Assembly (NCBI GenBank): GCA_018268375.1
Contig: JAFDWS010000002.1
Coordinates: 372,001-436,000, forward strand
Reading direction: 5' to 3'
DNA from: Armatimonadota bacterium
Lineage (GTDB): Bacteria; Armatimonadota; Fimbriimonadia; Fimbriimonadales; Fimbriimonadaceae
DNA: 64,000 bases
Part shown: piece by piece, positions 16,329-25,274 of the stretch
Position numbering within the stretch: position 1 is the stretch's first letter
How the letters are laid out: each line of letters opens with the position of its first letter
The notes under the pieces: generated by a model
Seen by the model: the letters and a program-made list of their open reading frames with translations, nothing else
Told to the model about the DNA's origin: nothing
Databases searched by the model: none
Program-made: the position numbers and the translations under genes

Positions 16329-17249
16329 CTAAACTGCGGCAACGAGTTCTTCTTCTTCTGTGACAATCGGTGGTGTCAAATCGGGTTTGGGTTCAGGAAC
16401 GGGCATTTCGGGAGCACCAGCAAGGGCTTCGCGCAAAACGTCTTTGTAGTTGTCAAACGGTTTGCACCAAGACAACTGGCTGACAGGGTTTGCTCCCACC
16501 AGATACTGTTGTGGGTCGAATTCCAGCACCAACCTTTGTGCGACGAGAGTGTCAGCGACCGGAATGTCCTCGCCGTAATGGCCGCACCAACAATGGGTGA
16601 CTTTGCCGCGCCTGTCGAGGCGAGCGACATTGCCGTGCCGATGGTAAATAAGGCGGTATCTGTGCCCGTCTGCGCCATCGAGTTCGAAGTAACCTTTGTC
16701 GAGCAGCATTTGTTGCTGCGCATCATCAATCAGGCTGAAGAGCAAGTGCACGGCCTTGTGTGCCGCGAGTTTCTTTTCGTACTCGGCTTGTTTCGCCTTT
16801 TCTTGCCTTTCCCATGCCTGGACTGGGTCTTCTCTTTGACCGCTGTTGGCCATTGAGGCAAAAACCCAGGTCGAATGGTCGGTCAAAAATCGTTCGCGCA
16901 TATTGTCTAAATCGTCGGCGTAATAAACGCACGTGGTCGTGCCTGTAGTGACCGTGTTTGTGCAGATTTGAGCAGTGTCGGTTGTGCCCGTAATGTACAG
17001 ATTGGACACCGTGACGGTACCAGTCGTGCAATAGGTCAGGTTTAGATAGGCACCAACCGTACTCGTTATGTCGTTGGTGTTGGCCCCTGGGGCCCGCGTG
17101 CGTTCTGTCCTTTCGGCGACAGGCCGTGGGCGACGCGCATTGGTCTGCGGTCTTGGCGTTTCACGTCCGCCGGCAAGGTCTTCCAACCCTGCCGGCGGAC
17201 GTGCTAGGACAGCGAACCTGTCTGCCGGAGCGACTTGAATGTCGGGCAT
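16329..17249 (-). CDS. phage-type protein: Thr-rich N-terminal region, helical linker, RRYRI-type C-terminal domain
   Basis: 306 residues. N-terminal Pro/Arg-rich linker, a Thr/Cys-rich stretch (about 58-110), a charged helix (AWERQEKAKQAEYEKKLAAH), then a domain reading LLFSLIDDAQQQMLLDKGYF, DGHRYRLIYHRHGNVARLD, CWCGHYGEDIPVADTLVAQ and LVLEFDP. That last domain is a recurrent element in large phages and some environmental bacteria, function unknown. The ATG is 6 nt after a TAAAAT box. The small gene upstream on the same strand recurs with it. Confidence 0.8.
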   Translation of the reverse strand: MPDIQVAPADRFAVLARPPAGLEDLAGGRETPRPQTNARRPRPVAERTERTRAPGANTNDITSTVGAYLNLTYCTTGTVTVSNLYITGTTDTAQICTNTVTTGTTTCVYYADDLDNMRERFLTDHSTWVFASMANSGQREDPVQAWERQEKAKQAEYEKKLAAHKAVHLLFSLIDDAQQQMLLDKGYFELDGADGHRYRLIYHRHGNVARLDRRGKVTHCWCGHYGEDIPVADTLVAQRLVLEFDPQQYLVGANPVSQLSWCKPFDNYKDVLREALAGAPEMPVPEPKPDLTPPIVTEEEELVAAV

Positions 17250-17258
17250 GCGACGATT

Positions 17259-17531
17259 TTACTCGTAGGTCGGCTCAGCGGTTGGGTATCCGCCTTTGAC
17301 CTTCGGCACCATGACGAGCCGCTGAATGTCCGGGTCGAACTCGGTGAGTTTCTTGCTGGTCTTTTCACCGGACTTGCTGGCTTCGTAGGCAGTGTAACCC
17401 TTTGCGGTGAGAGAGTTGAAAGCCTCGCGTGCCGCGGCGACTTCGTCAGGGGAGTTCTTGTCCCATTGGATGGCCGAATCGCCAGTCTTGTCGAGGACGC
17501 GCATCTGGCCTGGTTCGAGTGCATTTGCCAT
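17259..17531 (-). CDS. small conserved phage protein (MRVLDKTGD type)
   Basis: 90 residues with GQMRVLDKTGDSAIQWD, then SPDEVAAAREAFNSLTAKGYTAY and a final FDPDIQRLVMVPKVKGG. These features recur in a small protein family next to RRYRI-domain proteins, as here (9 bases apart). Function unknown; a partner of that protein is likely. Confidence 0.8.
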   Translation of the reverse strand: MANALEPGQMRVLDKTGDSAIQWDKNSPDEVAAAREAFNSLTAKGYTAYEASKSGEKTSKKLTEFDPDIQRLVMVPKVKGGYPTAEPTYE

Positions 17532-17617
17532 ATCACCCTAACGATACCACCATCGCTACGAACGTTGTCAATAGTCAAACGTAGAATTCTTCACAAGACT
17601 GTCGGTATACTTGAAAA

Positions 17618-17893
17618 ATGGCATTAGTAAGTGGTTCGTGGACGGCTGGAAAACTTGCGCCCCGAGCACGGGGGTTTATTTGGGAGCGGCCATATGTACC
17701 GAGTCTGACTGGTATGGTCGACAAAGGCCATTGGGAGATATGGTTCGACGGTCAGTTTCTTGTGGCATCTGGCAACGCCTCCGGACCGGCGACCGCAAAG
17801 GCTGCGTGTGACGCATGGATGAACGCCATGAGCGACGCTGCTTTGACCAAAGTGATTGACGCATGTCGTTGTGCTGTGACGGAGGCAGTCTGA
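17618..17893 (+). CDS. hypothetical protein, leaderless
   Basis: 91 residues with an aromatic first half (GFIWERPYV, GHWEIWFDGQFLVASG) and a helical second half. Not recognised. The ATG is exactly 6 nt after a TATACT box. Confidence 0.65.
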   Translation: MALVSGSWTAGKLAPRARGFIWERPYVPSLTGMVDKGHWEIWFDGQFLVASGNASGPATAKAACDAWMNAMSDAALTKVIDACRCAVTEAV

Positions 17894-18477
17894 CAGTGTT
17901 CTTTCGGAAACGAATCACCGAGCTCGAAGCGCAAATTGAAACGCTAAAGGGGCTGCTCGAGCAGACCGTGGCCGACAGGGAACAATGGATAGCATCGGCG
18001 AAAGACATGGCCATGAAAGATGTCACAGCCTACTGCCAAGGCGCCTTAAGGCTACAGCTTCAACAAGAAGCAGCATCGGCCGTCGTTAAAGTCGCCCAAA
18101 CGTTCCAACCGTGCAACCACGATAAAGAGGTCTCGACTGTCATTGAGGTGCGCTTACCCACCATTTTTACCCGGCTAGAAGCCATGGACGGTTTGTTCGC
18201 CACCGATAATGAGGGTCACACAACAGTTGTGAACACCTCTGCATGGAGCAACAGGGTAGACGGCAAGCAAAGCACCTGGACTGTCTTTGCGCGCATGTGC
18301 GACATATGTGGTGCTTTGTCGCCCGCCTCTTGGTTTGACGTGGCCGCGGCCGGCAACAGTTTAGAGCGCAGAAATCTACGCGGTGATGGCGCAATAGATG
18401 AAGAACCTATCAGCGTCTGGAAAAACAAGCGCACTAGCAAACCTTTGTCACTTGACGACGCTTTGGACACAGCATGA
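17863..18477 (+). CDS. hypothetical coiled-coil protein
   Basis: 204 residues; the start overlaps the preceding gene by 31 bases, and a GTG just after that gene's stop (17896) is an equally good start. N-terminal coiled coil (RITELEAQIETLKGLLEQTVADREQW), then a globular part with an MCDICG knuckle. It ends 4 bases into the GluRS-like gene (ATGA-type coupling), so the three genes are probably one operon. Confidence 0.68.
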   Translation: MSLCCDGGSLTVFFRKRITELEAQIETLKGLLEQTVADREQWIASAKDMAMKDVTAYCQGALRLQLQQEAASAVVKVAQTFQPCNHDKEVSTVIEVRLPTIFTRLEAMDGLFATDNEGHTTVVNTSAWSNRVDGKQSTWTVFARMCDICGALSPASWFDVAAAGNSLERRNLRGDGAIDEEPISVWKNKRTSKPLSLDDALDTA

Positions 18478-19382
18478 TGCACACCACTCGATTCGCACCT
18501 TCTCCTACCGGTCCCCTGCACCTTGGCGGGCTCCGGACAGCACTGCACAACTGGCTGATGGCAAGGGCCAGCGACGGCAAGTTCAAACTCCGCATTGACG
18601 ATACGGACAAAGAACGGTCACGACAGGAGTACGTCGACGACATCAAACGAGGCCTCGAGTACATCGGGCTTGATTGGGACGACGAGTTTTGCCAAAGCGA
18701 GAATGAAGAGCGTGGTGTTTACCGCAACTATCTTTTTTGGCTCAAAAAAGCCGGCTTTACGTCCAAAGACGAAGACGGGTGTGTCTCTTTGTCACTTCCG
18801 CCTGAAAGAATGTACTCTTCCTGGGTCGACAATATTGCGGGCACGGTGCCGATAACCGACCGTGACTGGGAGCACATTCGCAAAGCGCGTCTGACCCGGG
18901 CAGACGGTTCGGTGCTTTACAATTTGGCCACGGTCGCGGACGACGATTGGTCTAATGTGACAATGATTGTCCGCGGCACAGACCATATCACCAACACATC
19001 GCTACAGCACGTTTTGCGCATGCTGCACCATGCCGCGCAAAAGCAGTTCGACCGAAATTATCCTGACGCACCACCAAGTTTGCAATACGCCCATGTGGGA
19101 CTTATCCATGGCATGGGCGGAGGCAAAATGTCAAAACGGGCAAGCGATGACACATTCTTGGTGAAACACTACATAGATGCCGGAATTCACCCCAGTGCTT
19201 TGTTCAACTGCTTGCTTCGCATGGGCTGGGGGCCTAAAGTCGATGACAAGTCGACGGCAGTCCTTACAAAAGAAGACGCCGTCCGCTTGTTCCTTGATGG
19301 CGGTAATCTGCGCAGTGCGCCGGCCAAGTTCGACCCGGTAAAGTTAGACTCGTTCGACCGCAAGTTCAAGGCGAGGACTTAA
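18474..19382 (+). CDS. gltX: short glutamyl-tRNA synthetase-like protein, no anticodon-binding domain
   Basis: 302 residues. Class Ib core with RFAPSPTGPLHLGGLRTAL (HIGH region), LRIDDTDKERS, the tRNA-acceptor region, VRGTDHITNTSLQ and an intact GKMSKR loop. It stops about 60 residues after KMSKR, where bacterial GluRS (about 470 residues) continues into the anticodon-binding helical domain. Similar truncation is seen in YadB/Glu-Q-RS (about 300 residues), which glutamylates queuosine in tRNA-Asp, but its details here look more like GluRS. Active site looks intact. It may charge a phage tRNA through the acceptor stem or modify a tRNA. Confidence 0.9.
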   Translation: MMHTTRFAPSPTGPLHLGGLRTALHNWLMARASDGKFKLRIDDTDKERSRQEYVDDIKRGLEYIGLDWDDEFCQSENEERGVYRNYLFWLKKAGFTSKDEDGCVSLSLPPERMYSSWVDNIAGTVPITDRDWEHIRKARLTRADGSVLYNLATVADDDWSNVTMIVRGTDHITNTSLQHVLRMLHHAAQKQFDRNYPDAPPSLQYAHVGLIHGMGGGKMSKRASDDTFLVKHYIDAGIHPSALFNCLLRMGWGPKVDDKSTAVLTKEDAVRLFLDGGNLRSAPAKFDPVKLDSFDRKFKART

Positions 19383-20395
19383 CGGTATATACACACCCGC
19401 GCTGCTTGTGCTTTTTGAACTGACATACACCAGGCAGGTCGGTACTCTAAGCGCGCGTGTATGTTGTTACTAAACGCCACTGTACCAATTTCGTAACCGC
19501 CAGGCAGAATCTCAGTAGGGCAGTACAGCATGCCTGTATTTACTGACACAGGCAACACGTAAACGTCCTTGTGCGAACACTGAGTCGACAAGTGAATGTC
19601 GCAATTCTCGTAGTGCCCCCATAGATTGGTCATCAAGAGGTCTCTGGAAGACACAGTACAATAGTCTCCTGTCTCAGTTTTGCTCACCTCGGGTTCGAAG
19701 TACTGCCTTAGTGTCATGGGGTGCATCATGATTTTTGCCGGAATTAAACCGTTTCCTTCTAGCGTCCCTATGGCGTCGGCAAGAGCTGACGTTAATGTGG
19801 GGGCAAATGTGTAGACTATCCGACCAGACAACTTTGTGTCTGTTTCCAAGAGCTGAAACATGTGGCGCTCTTCGAAGGCCTGCATGTGGTTTTTCACCAT
19901 GGTAGCCAAAAAGTCCGCGCCCGACAGAACCAGTGGACTGGCAGTGTCTACTTCGTGTTCTACGACCTGGATTTCATTGGGTTCAACGTACAAGTGAGGT
20001 CCGTCTTCTTTGAATATGCACGGTGTGTCTGTCACGCTTAGTGCCTTTCTGGCGACAGATTGATACGACAAACTGGTGTCAATGGCTTCCGTATATTTGG
20101 TCTGAAACGCAGACGGACTCATTTGAGTCCAAGATGAAACTGTGGTGCCCAAAGGCTTCCATTCGGAAATACACAATGTTTGAGCCGTCTTGTCGTAGGT
20201 GGTGCTCCAACCACTTTCGTTGTAGGCTTGCCAAACCTCAGTACCTAGTGAGACCGGCGTATTGGCATTAAAAACAAACTCAAAACTCCCAGCTTGAAAG
20301 TCGTGCTCGACCAGTTTGCGGTCGATGATGTCACATACGCGATTGAATTCGCGCTCTTGTCGCTTAGAAGCGACGTCAGAAGGCGTCAGTGCCAT
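19379..20395 (-). CDS. putative HK97-like major (or minor) capsid protein
   Basis: 338 residues. After a helical N-terminus come mixed alpha/beta segments; IPAKIMMHPMTLRQYF followed by LWGHYENCDIHLSTQCSHKDVYVLP is like the capsid A-domain pattern in which a short helix is followed by a strand-rich loop. The gene has a strong Shine-Dalgarno (GAGGAG) before its ATG, unlike most genes here, which suits a highly expressed structural protein. It overlaps the end of the GluRS-like gene by 4 bases on the opposite strand. Assignment is by pattern only; other virion proteins are possible. Confidence 0.7.
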   Translation of the reverse strand: MALTPSDVASKRQEREFNRVCDIIDRKLVEHDFQAGSFEFVFNANTPVSLGTEVWQAYNESGWSTTYDKTAQTLCISEWKPLGTTVSSWTQMSPSAFQTKYTEAIDTSLSYQSVARKALSVTDTPCIFKEDGPHLYVEPNEIQVVEHEVDTASPLVLSGADFLATMVKNHMQAFEERHMFQLLETDTKLSGRIVYTFAPTLTSALADAIGTLEGNGLIPAKIMMHPMTLRQYFEPEVSKTETGDYCTVSSRDLLMTNLWGHYENCDIHLSTQCSHKDVYVLPVSVNTGMLYCPTEILPGGYEIGTVAFSNNIHARLEYRPAWCMSVQKAQAARVCIYR

Positions 20396-20480
20396 AATTT
20401 ATTCTCCTCACACCAGCGGCGGCTCAAGACCGTAAATCGCGCTGCGCGTGCAAAAAACATTGTACAGAGTACAATAAAGC

Positions 20481-20726
20481 ATGCCACACCCGACCACGCC
20501 AGAAAACATGGCGGCAGCTGCTGAGGTCGTCAAAGAACTGGTCAACAGTCCTTACTGGGACCGTCTAAGGAAAAAGAACACGACTGTTTCTGAGCTCTGT
20601 GCCGCGTTGGGGACTACGGTGTACCAGATGCTCGGACTGTGGCCCGGCTCACTCGAGCAAGAACCAGACGCAGGCGAGGCACTCACTTCGCTCTTCAACT
20701 CGATTGTGCCCGGTGCGTTCGACTGA
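20481..20726 (+). CDS. hypothetical small protein
   Basis: 81 residues, helical (AAAAEVVKELVNSPYWDRLRKKN). Not recognised. The ATG lies 5 nt after a TACAAT box, between two minus-strand virion genes. Confidence 0.6.
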   Translation: MPHPTTPENMAAAAEVVKELVNSPYWDRLRKKNTTVSELCAALGTTVYQMLGLWPGSLEQEPDAGEALTSLFNSIVPGAFD

Positions 20727-20728
20727 CG

Positions 20729-22270
20729 TTATATCAGGTTGCGGAGCACAATCGTCTTGAACGCTTGCGCAAAGCGATAGCCCATGTAATTGTGACCGGC
20801 TCGGTTAAAGTGAGTCGTATCGCCGCTGCAATGAGCATCGTTCGTGCCGTTTCCGTTTGTGTGCTTCGTGCCGCCGAAACCGTCGTTACCCGTGCCCGTG
20901 TGCCACGCGGCCGCTATGCGAGTCGTGTCGCTTACAGGAATGAAGAACAACAACGGGTCGTTGGTAGGCAAAGCGTCGAACATGGCTTTTTCGGCCGTGG
21001 CCGCTGTGCCAGCACCGTTTTGAGGCACCTGACACACGCCAACGAACACAATGACTGTGTTCACGAAGGACGCGTTGGCCCTGACCGCGTTGTAAAGCGC
21101 AAGAGCTTCAGTGCCTATGGTTGCTTGACCAATGTCGTTGACAGAGCCACAAAAGACGATGACGTCAGGAACTGCTGAAGAGCCCATAACGGTGGCCGAG
21201 TTCGCCGTGAACGTGGCCGTCATACTGGACAAGTCGCCCAACAAATCCGTGTTCAACCTTGAGGCGTATTTGACAAAAGACCCAGCACTCACCATGCCAG
21301 TGCCACCTACGCCAGAGCACACTACGTCCCCCCAACCCAAAAGGTTGCCAGCGACCACTGGCCACATTTGACCGGGGTCCATGGGAAAGTTATTGGCGCC
21401 GGCGACGTAACTGTCGCCCACAAAGACAGCTCGAACATAGTTAAGCATGTCTGGTTTCTCAATGACAGAAGCTGGGTCTACGTACACACCGCCCAAAGCA
21501 GCGCCATAAGACGTTTCGACCGTAACTACGCGGCGTTTTCGGCCGCTTACGGTAGAGTAGTCAAAAGTAGCTCCGCACAATCCCGTGCTCGTGCCAAGCT
21601 TTTCAATACCATGCCACACCAAGGCGTTGTCGACAATCAAGCGGATGGGTTGAGGATAGCCCCAGGCAACAGCAAACTTGGGCGCGTCGGTGACGAACGT
21701 CAAGCGGTTGCGGGTCGAGCCGACCCCATAAGTGCCTCCGGAGCCACTCCAAATGTTGCCAGACTTATTGACACCAAACGTGGTCGCCACAGGTCTATAG
21801 TACGCATTGCCCTGATTGACCACATAAGCGGCACCGTCCATTTGGACGTACGTCATGTTACTGTCGGTCAAAGCATTGTAGACATTGGTCAAGCCACCAC
21901 CAGGCGAACTGTTCCAACTAGTCACAGTGGGAATGTCGATTGCGCTGGAGGTCGGATTGGTAGCTCCGAGATACATCCAGCTCAAGCTTGTGCCAGCGTC
22001 TGTCACAGGTGTCAATGGGTCGGTACCAGTAGGAGCATTGACCGAGTTGTTAGAAGCGTCAGGGTTCCACAACTGGTACATATTGCCTCCATTGGTGCGC
22101 ACCAGTCCGGCTGTGTCGTACAGCTGCCCCGATGACCAAGCCGTTGGAACTCGCAGCGGGGGGTTCATCAACGGATTGACACGTTCCGCCACCGAAGCAG
22201 CGCGCCGTAGCTTTTGACCCACCGTGCCACCACTGGGGTAGGCAGGCAGTATCCTTGAAATATTGTGCAT
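20729..22270 (-). CDS. SGNH/GDSL-hydrolase virion protein (probable receptor-binding or tail-spike esterase)
   Basis: 513 residues. An N-terminal beta-rich, Gly/Ser/Asn-rich region (about 1-200) of the kind found in phage tail proteins precedes an SGNH hydrolase domain: block I VFVGDSYVAGA (nucleophile Ser), block II Gly in GVGGTGMV, block III GSVND with the Asn, and block V DTTHFNRAGHNYMG with the Asp-His pair. Such enzymes deacetylate surface polysaccharides. It directly follows a small virion-like gene, sharing one base, which suggests coupled production. Confidence 0.87.
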   Translation of the reverse strand: MHNISRILPAYPSGGTVGQKLRRAASVAERVNPLMNPPLRVPTAWSSGQLYDTAGLVRTNGGNMYQLWNPDASNNSVNAPTGTDPLTPVTDAGTSLSWMYLGATNPTSSAIDIPTVTSWNSSPGGGLTNVYNALTDSNMTYVQMDGAAYVVNQGNAYYRPVATTFGVNKSGNIWSGSGGTYGVGSTRNRLTFVTDAPKFAVAWGYPQPIRLIVDNALVWHGIEKLGTSTGLCGATFDYSTVSGRKRRVVTVETSYGAALGGVYVDPASVIEKPDMLNYVRAVFVGDSYVAGANNFPMDPGQMWPVVAGNLLGWGDVVCSGVGGTGMVSAGSFVKYASRLNTDLLGDLSSMTATFTANSATVMGSSAVPDVIVFCGSVNDIGQATIGTEALALYNAVRANASFVNTVIVFVGVCQVPQNGAGTAATAEKAMFDALPTNDPLLFFIPVSDTTRIAAAWHTGTGNDGFGGTKHTNGNGTNDAHCSGDTTHFNRAGHNYMGYRFAQAFKTIVLRNLI

Positions 22271-22638
22271 TATGTAGTCGCTCCCATTACAGCGTATCCC
22301 ATGGCGACTGACGACGCGTTTGCTATCGCGTAGATGGTGACGCCGTCACCAGCTGAAATTTCGCAGGAGTCACCAGCACGAATGCGTGCGATGTGTTTGG
22401 TCGAAGTGACGTCGTTGCCATACCCGAGATAAATCTCGTTCGAGCTGCCACTTGGGGCACAATTGCAGAAAACAACAGAGTTGCGGCCTGAAGGCGTAGT
22501 GCCAGGCACCGCGGACGCTGACGTGCTCACAGTGACCGAGCCCCAGTTGAGCAACACGGCCCGCATAAATACACTTTCGGCTGAAACCGAATTGACCTCG
22601 CCTGACGAGCCTGTAGTTTGACCTTCGTTTGTTCCCAC
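22270..22638 (-). CDS. small beta-rich virion-like protein
   Basis: 122 residues, Ser/Ala/Gly-rich, with the pattern EIYLGYGNDVTSTKHIARI, RAGDSCEISAGDGVTIYAI, which recurs in phage surface or tail accessory proteins. GTG start exactly 6 nt after a TAAAAT box. Its stop touches the start of the SGNH gene, so both are likely in the same particle. Confidence 0.75.
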   Translation of the reverse strand: MGTNEGQTTGSSGEVNSVSAESVFMRAVLLNWGSVTVSTSASAVPGTTPSGRNSVVFCNCAPSGSSNEIYLGYGNDVTSTKHIARIRAGDSCEISAGDGVTIYAIANASSVAMGYAVMGATT

Positions 22639-22678
22639 GGCCTAATTTTACGAAGGCCTATGAATTCCACCTAGAAAA

Positions 22679-22951
22679 TTATTCTTCTGGGCGTAAACGA
22701 GGCTCCCACAACTTCATGACCACGACATCGAGCTCGCAATCGTTGTAACAAGAAGCCCAGGCACGAGAACATTTTGGACAGACGTACGCGTCTTCGAACA
22801 CAATCGAGTCACAGTCTTGATAGTCTACGACCGTAAAGCCGAACGTATACTCTCCTTTCGTGCCGCAATCAGGGCAACTAGTGCGTTTTTTCTCTTGCCA
22901 CCAACGAAAGACACTAGGCCAGAAACGGAACAGAAAGCGGCTCAACGTCAT
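22679..22951 (-). CDS. small zinc-ribbon protein
   Basis: 90 residues with two CxxC knuckles (CPDCGT and CPKCSRAW) spaced about 40 residues apart, a classic zinc ribbon, plus an acidic middle (VVDYQDCDSIVFEDAY). Could bind nucleic acid or a host protein. A TATAAG box lies 8 nt before its ATG. Confidence 0.75.
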   Translation of the reverse strand: MTLSRFLFRFWPSVFRWWQEKKRTSCPDCGTKGEYTFGFTVVDYQDCDSIVFEDAYVCPKCSRAWASCYNDCELDVVVMKLWEPRLRPEE

Positions 22952-22969
22952 AGAGCAGACTTATACGGG

Positions 22970-23284
22970 CTACTCTAACGCCTGGTCTAACATGCTCACT
23001 TCTGTCCCCTTTGGTGGTGCAATGCCCAGGACGACTTGCTTGAAAACCCGGTTGACTTCAGTGTCAAAAGCAGCGTCCAGCCACTCAGATTCCTTAAACC
23101 TGTTGAGTATTGGCTTGCAGTAAGGCTCACCGTTCTTGTCAAACACCCCGGTGACCGTTGCGTCCCAGTACTCCATGTCATTATGGTAACACGACTGAGA
23201 CATGCGTACTGTCACTAACCGCACGGTGTAGCCGCGCTTTTCGAGGAACAGTTGTTTTTCGTCGTCAGAGCAATAGAGGTTCAT
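22970..23284 (-). CDS. hypothetical protein
   Basis: 104 residues, mixed alpha/beta, not recognised. Overlaps the upstream gene by 4 bases (translational coupling), so part of the minus-strand operon running 25256 to 22970. Confidence 0.65.
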   Translation of the reverse strand: MNLYCSDDEKQLFLEKRGYTVRLVTVRMSQSCYHNDMEYWDATVTGVFDKNGEPYCKPILNRFKESEWLDAAFDTEVNRVFKQVVLGIAPPKGTEVSMLDQALE

Positions 23285-23958
23285 TGGTTTGGTGGTAGTA
23301 GGTCAGCGACATAGACCCACTCGACGTATTCCGGGTCTTCATCGTCACCATGCTGCGCAAGTGGCACTTCGCCTTTTTGGTTGATACCATAAGGGTTCAT
23401 ATTGGTCAGATGCTGCAAAGCCATATTGGGAACGTACAAACTTTCGGGGGCCGCGAATTCCGTCTCGAGCGCGATGCGGTAATACTCTGCCAACTGAGCC
23501 GTCGTGACACCAGCGTGTTCCGCCACATCGCGAACTTGGTGACGCAGCATGGCAAAAGACCGTTGTGGGTTCGTCAAACCCATTGATTCCATGAATTCGG
23601 CCCCTTCTGGCGTGCAATGCTCCTCCACCCAGGCAGTCAGGCGCTCAGAAGGGGCACAAAAAATCTTGAACATCCTTCGGGCTTCAACCTTAATGCGGTC
23701 AACGTCTTCTTGGGTCCATTTCCTCGTGCACGCCTCGTGCAATTCGAACGTATTAGTTCCCTTGTCTCCGTCTATATGCCACCAGAACACCAGTCCGGGC
23801 TGCATCTCGCCGTCGTATCCTAGGCGCGCGGTTTCTATCTGCACCTCCTCGACCGGTCGACCTGACGGGTCTTCAGGTTCGGACAACAGGCCCCATATTG
23901 TGTCACCGTCAATGTCGGTGACTTCAAGCAACCAAGTCTTTTTCGTGTCTTGCATCAT
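23281..23958 (-). CDS. hypothetical protein
   Basis: 225 residues, acidic, a helical middle (RIKVEARRMFKIFCAPSERL, HQVRDVAEHAGVTTAQLAEYY). Not recognised. Overlaps the CoaB-aldolase gene upstream by 4 bases and the next gene downstream by 4 bases. Confidence 0.7.
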   Translation of the reverse strand: MMQDTKKTWLLEVTDIDGDTIWGLLSEPEDPSGRPVEEVQIETARLGYDGEMQPGLVFWWHIDGDKGTNTFELHEACTRKWTQEDVDRIKVEARRMFKIFCAPSERLTAWVEEHCTPEGAEFMESMGLTNPQRSFAMLRHQVRDVAEHAGVTTAQLAEYYRIALETEFAAPESLYVPNMALQHLTNMNPYGINQKGEVPLAQHGDDEDPEYVEWVYVADLLPPNQ

Positions 23959-25256
23959 GGTAGTGACAATGCCAGCGTGGACTTTCCAGACGTTTTTCTC
24001 AACTGGTATCCGCCAGTTTTCTTCTCAAGGTCGAAGTTTTCTTCAATGAAGTCAATGACCTCCTGTGGGTCAATGGTGCTGCTAAACACTATGTTCGGAC
24101 CGTGCTGGTCGAGATAAACAGCTTTCAGGTTGCCGAACTCACCAAGGTGGTCTGACGTGTTCTTGCCGCATTGGTGTGACCCACATTCGTACTCTCTTTG
24201 TGAAGCCACGGGCACTTTAGAGCCAGGCTTGATAGGGCAGTGGAAATGCACGATGCAGTCCGTGCCCGGGTGGTCGTGGAACACAATGCGCTGGGACTGT
24301 CCGCCGACGCTAGGCTTGCTACCGTATGCGAGCACAGTGTCTGGCCCGTCCGTCTTGACCCTCACCAGACCTACGGTCTTCATGTCGTTGAAATCAGTCT
24401 TGCGCCTCGAGGTCAAAAACTCTGTATCTGAAAGCTTGACCGCAAAGTGGCCTGCGGTCACGCCCAAAAATTTCTTATAGGCACCGCGTTCGATGCAATA
24501 ATCGACGATGGTCCTCAACGTGTCAGGCACCAGGTCTGACTCCCATGGCACCAAGTCACCAGAGACGACCGTGCTGCGAGTAAAAGTCAAGTGCGAACGC
24601 AACAATACCATCTCTACGAGGCCGCGCAACGCGGCTTCTCGGTTTGTGGTCTCATGGTAAACGGCTTCTTCGGGACAGATGACCATGTTGTTGCGAGTCA
24701 GTGTGTCATTGGCAAGCACCAAGTTGCAACTCGACCTCTTGAGCAAAGCCAGGCCAGCTTCATACTGTTCTTGCGGCGATGCCCCGCTCGTCGTCTTGAA
24801 ACCCACTAGGAACAGGTCTTTACGGCCTTTATCACCAGCACGAAGCTGGTCGATGACTTTATCGGCCGGTCGCAAAAATGCCGCTTGTTCCTTGCGACTG
24901 TCCAGCCGCGGGGCATGTTTGCCTTGTTCAAAAGACCCGGCTTGGGCGCGAACGGGCGTTTCGCCGGCACAACCGTTGAAGTCGACGACCGCTGCTGTAA
25001 AAAACACGATTTTAGCCAGAGGGTCAGACTTGATTTCGTCACAGAGCAAAGCCAAGTCGTCGTTGGTGACGATGTTGCTGGTATGGTCGGCCATCTTGGT
25101 CAAACGCAACTCGACGTCCATCGTTTGGTCTGCCTCCCGGCATAGTGCGGCGATTTGTCGTGCCGTGCTACCGAATGCGGGCGTGGACAAGGCCAAGTGA
25201 CTCCTCACATGGCTAAATGTGCCGCCCCCTAGAACGTAAATTCTCTTGTTGGCCAT
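23955..25256 (-). CDS. fusion of CoaB-like (phosphopantothenoylcysteine synthetase-type) and class II aldolase domains
   Basis: 433 residues. The N-terminal half (1-220) has CoaB landmarks: a Rossmann start RIYVLGGGTFSHVR, IVFFTAAVVDFNG (the AAVSDF region), a LVGFKTT segment and VLANDTLTR (the ANDLT region). The C-terminal half (about 235-433) looks like a class II aldolase/adducin domain, with GVTAGHFAVKLSD, EFLTSRRKTDFND, the His-rich DHPGTDCIVHFHC that would hold the metal, and a later HLGEFG. This pairing is not a textbook fusion; the combined product could act on sugar-phosphate or pantothenate-like acids. The ATG is 6 nt after a TATACT box. Confidence 0.82.
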   Translation of the reverse strand: MANKRIYVLGGGTFSHVRSHLALSTPAFGSTARQIAALCREADQTMDVELRLTKMADHTSNIVTNDDLALLCDEIKSDPLAKIVFFTAAVVDFNGCAGETPVRAQAGSFEQGKHAPRLDSRKEQAAFLRPADKVIDQLRAGDKGRKDLFLVGFKTTSGASPQEQYEAGLALLKRSSCNLVLANDTLTRNNMVICPEEAVYHETTNREAALRGLVEMVLLRSHLTFTRSTVVSGDLVPWESDLVPDTLRTIVDYCIERGAYKKFLGVTAGHFAVKLSDTEFLTSRRKTDFNDMKTVGLVRVKTDGPDTVLAYGSKPSVGGQSQRIVFHDHPGTDCIVHFHCPIKPGSKVPVASQREYECGSHQCGKNTSDHLGEFGNLKAVYLDQHGPNIVFSSTIDPQEVIDFIEENFDLEKKTGGYQLRKTSGKSTLALSLP

Positions 25257-25274
25257 ATGGCCAGTATAGCACGT

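Noticed and set aside
20639..21178. Long open frame opposite the SGNH gene
   Set aside because: Arg/Val/Ala-rich shadow of a strong minus-strand gene with clear motifs.
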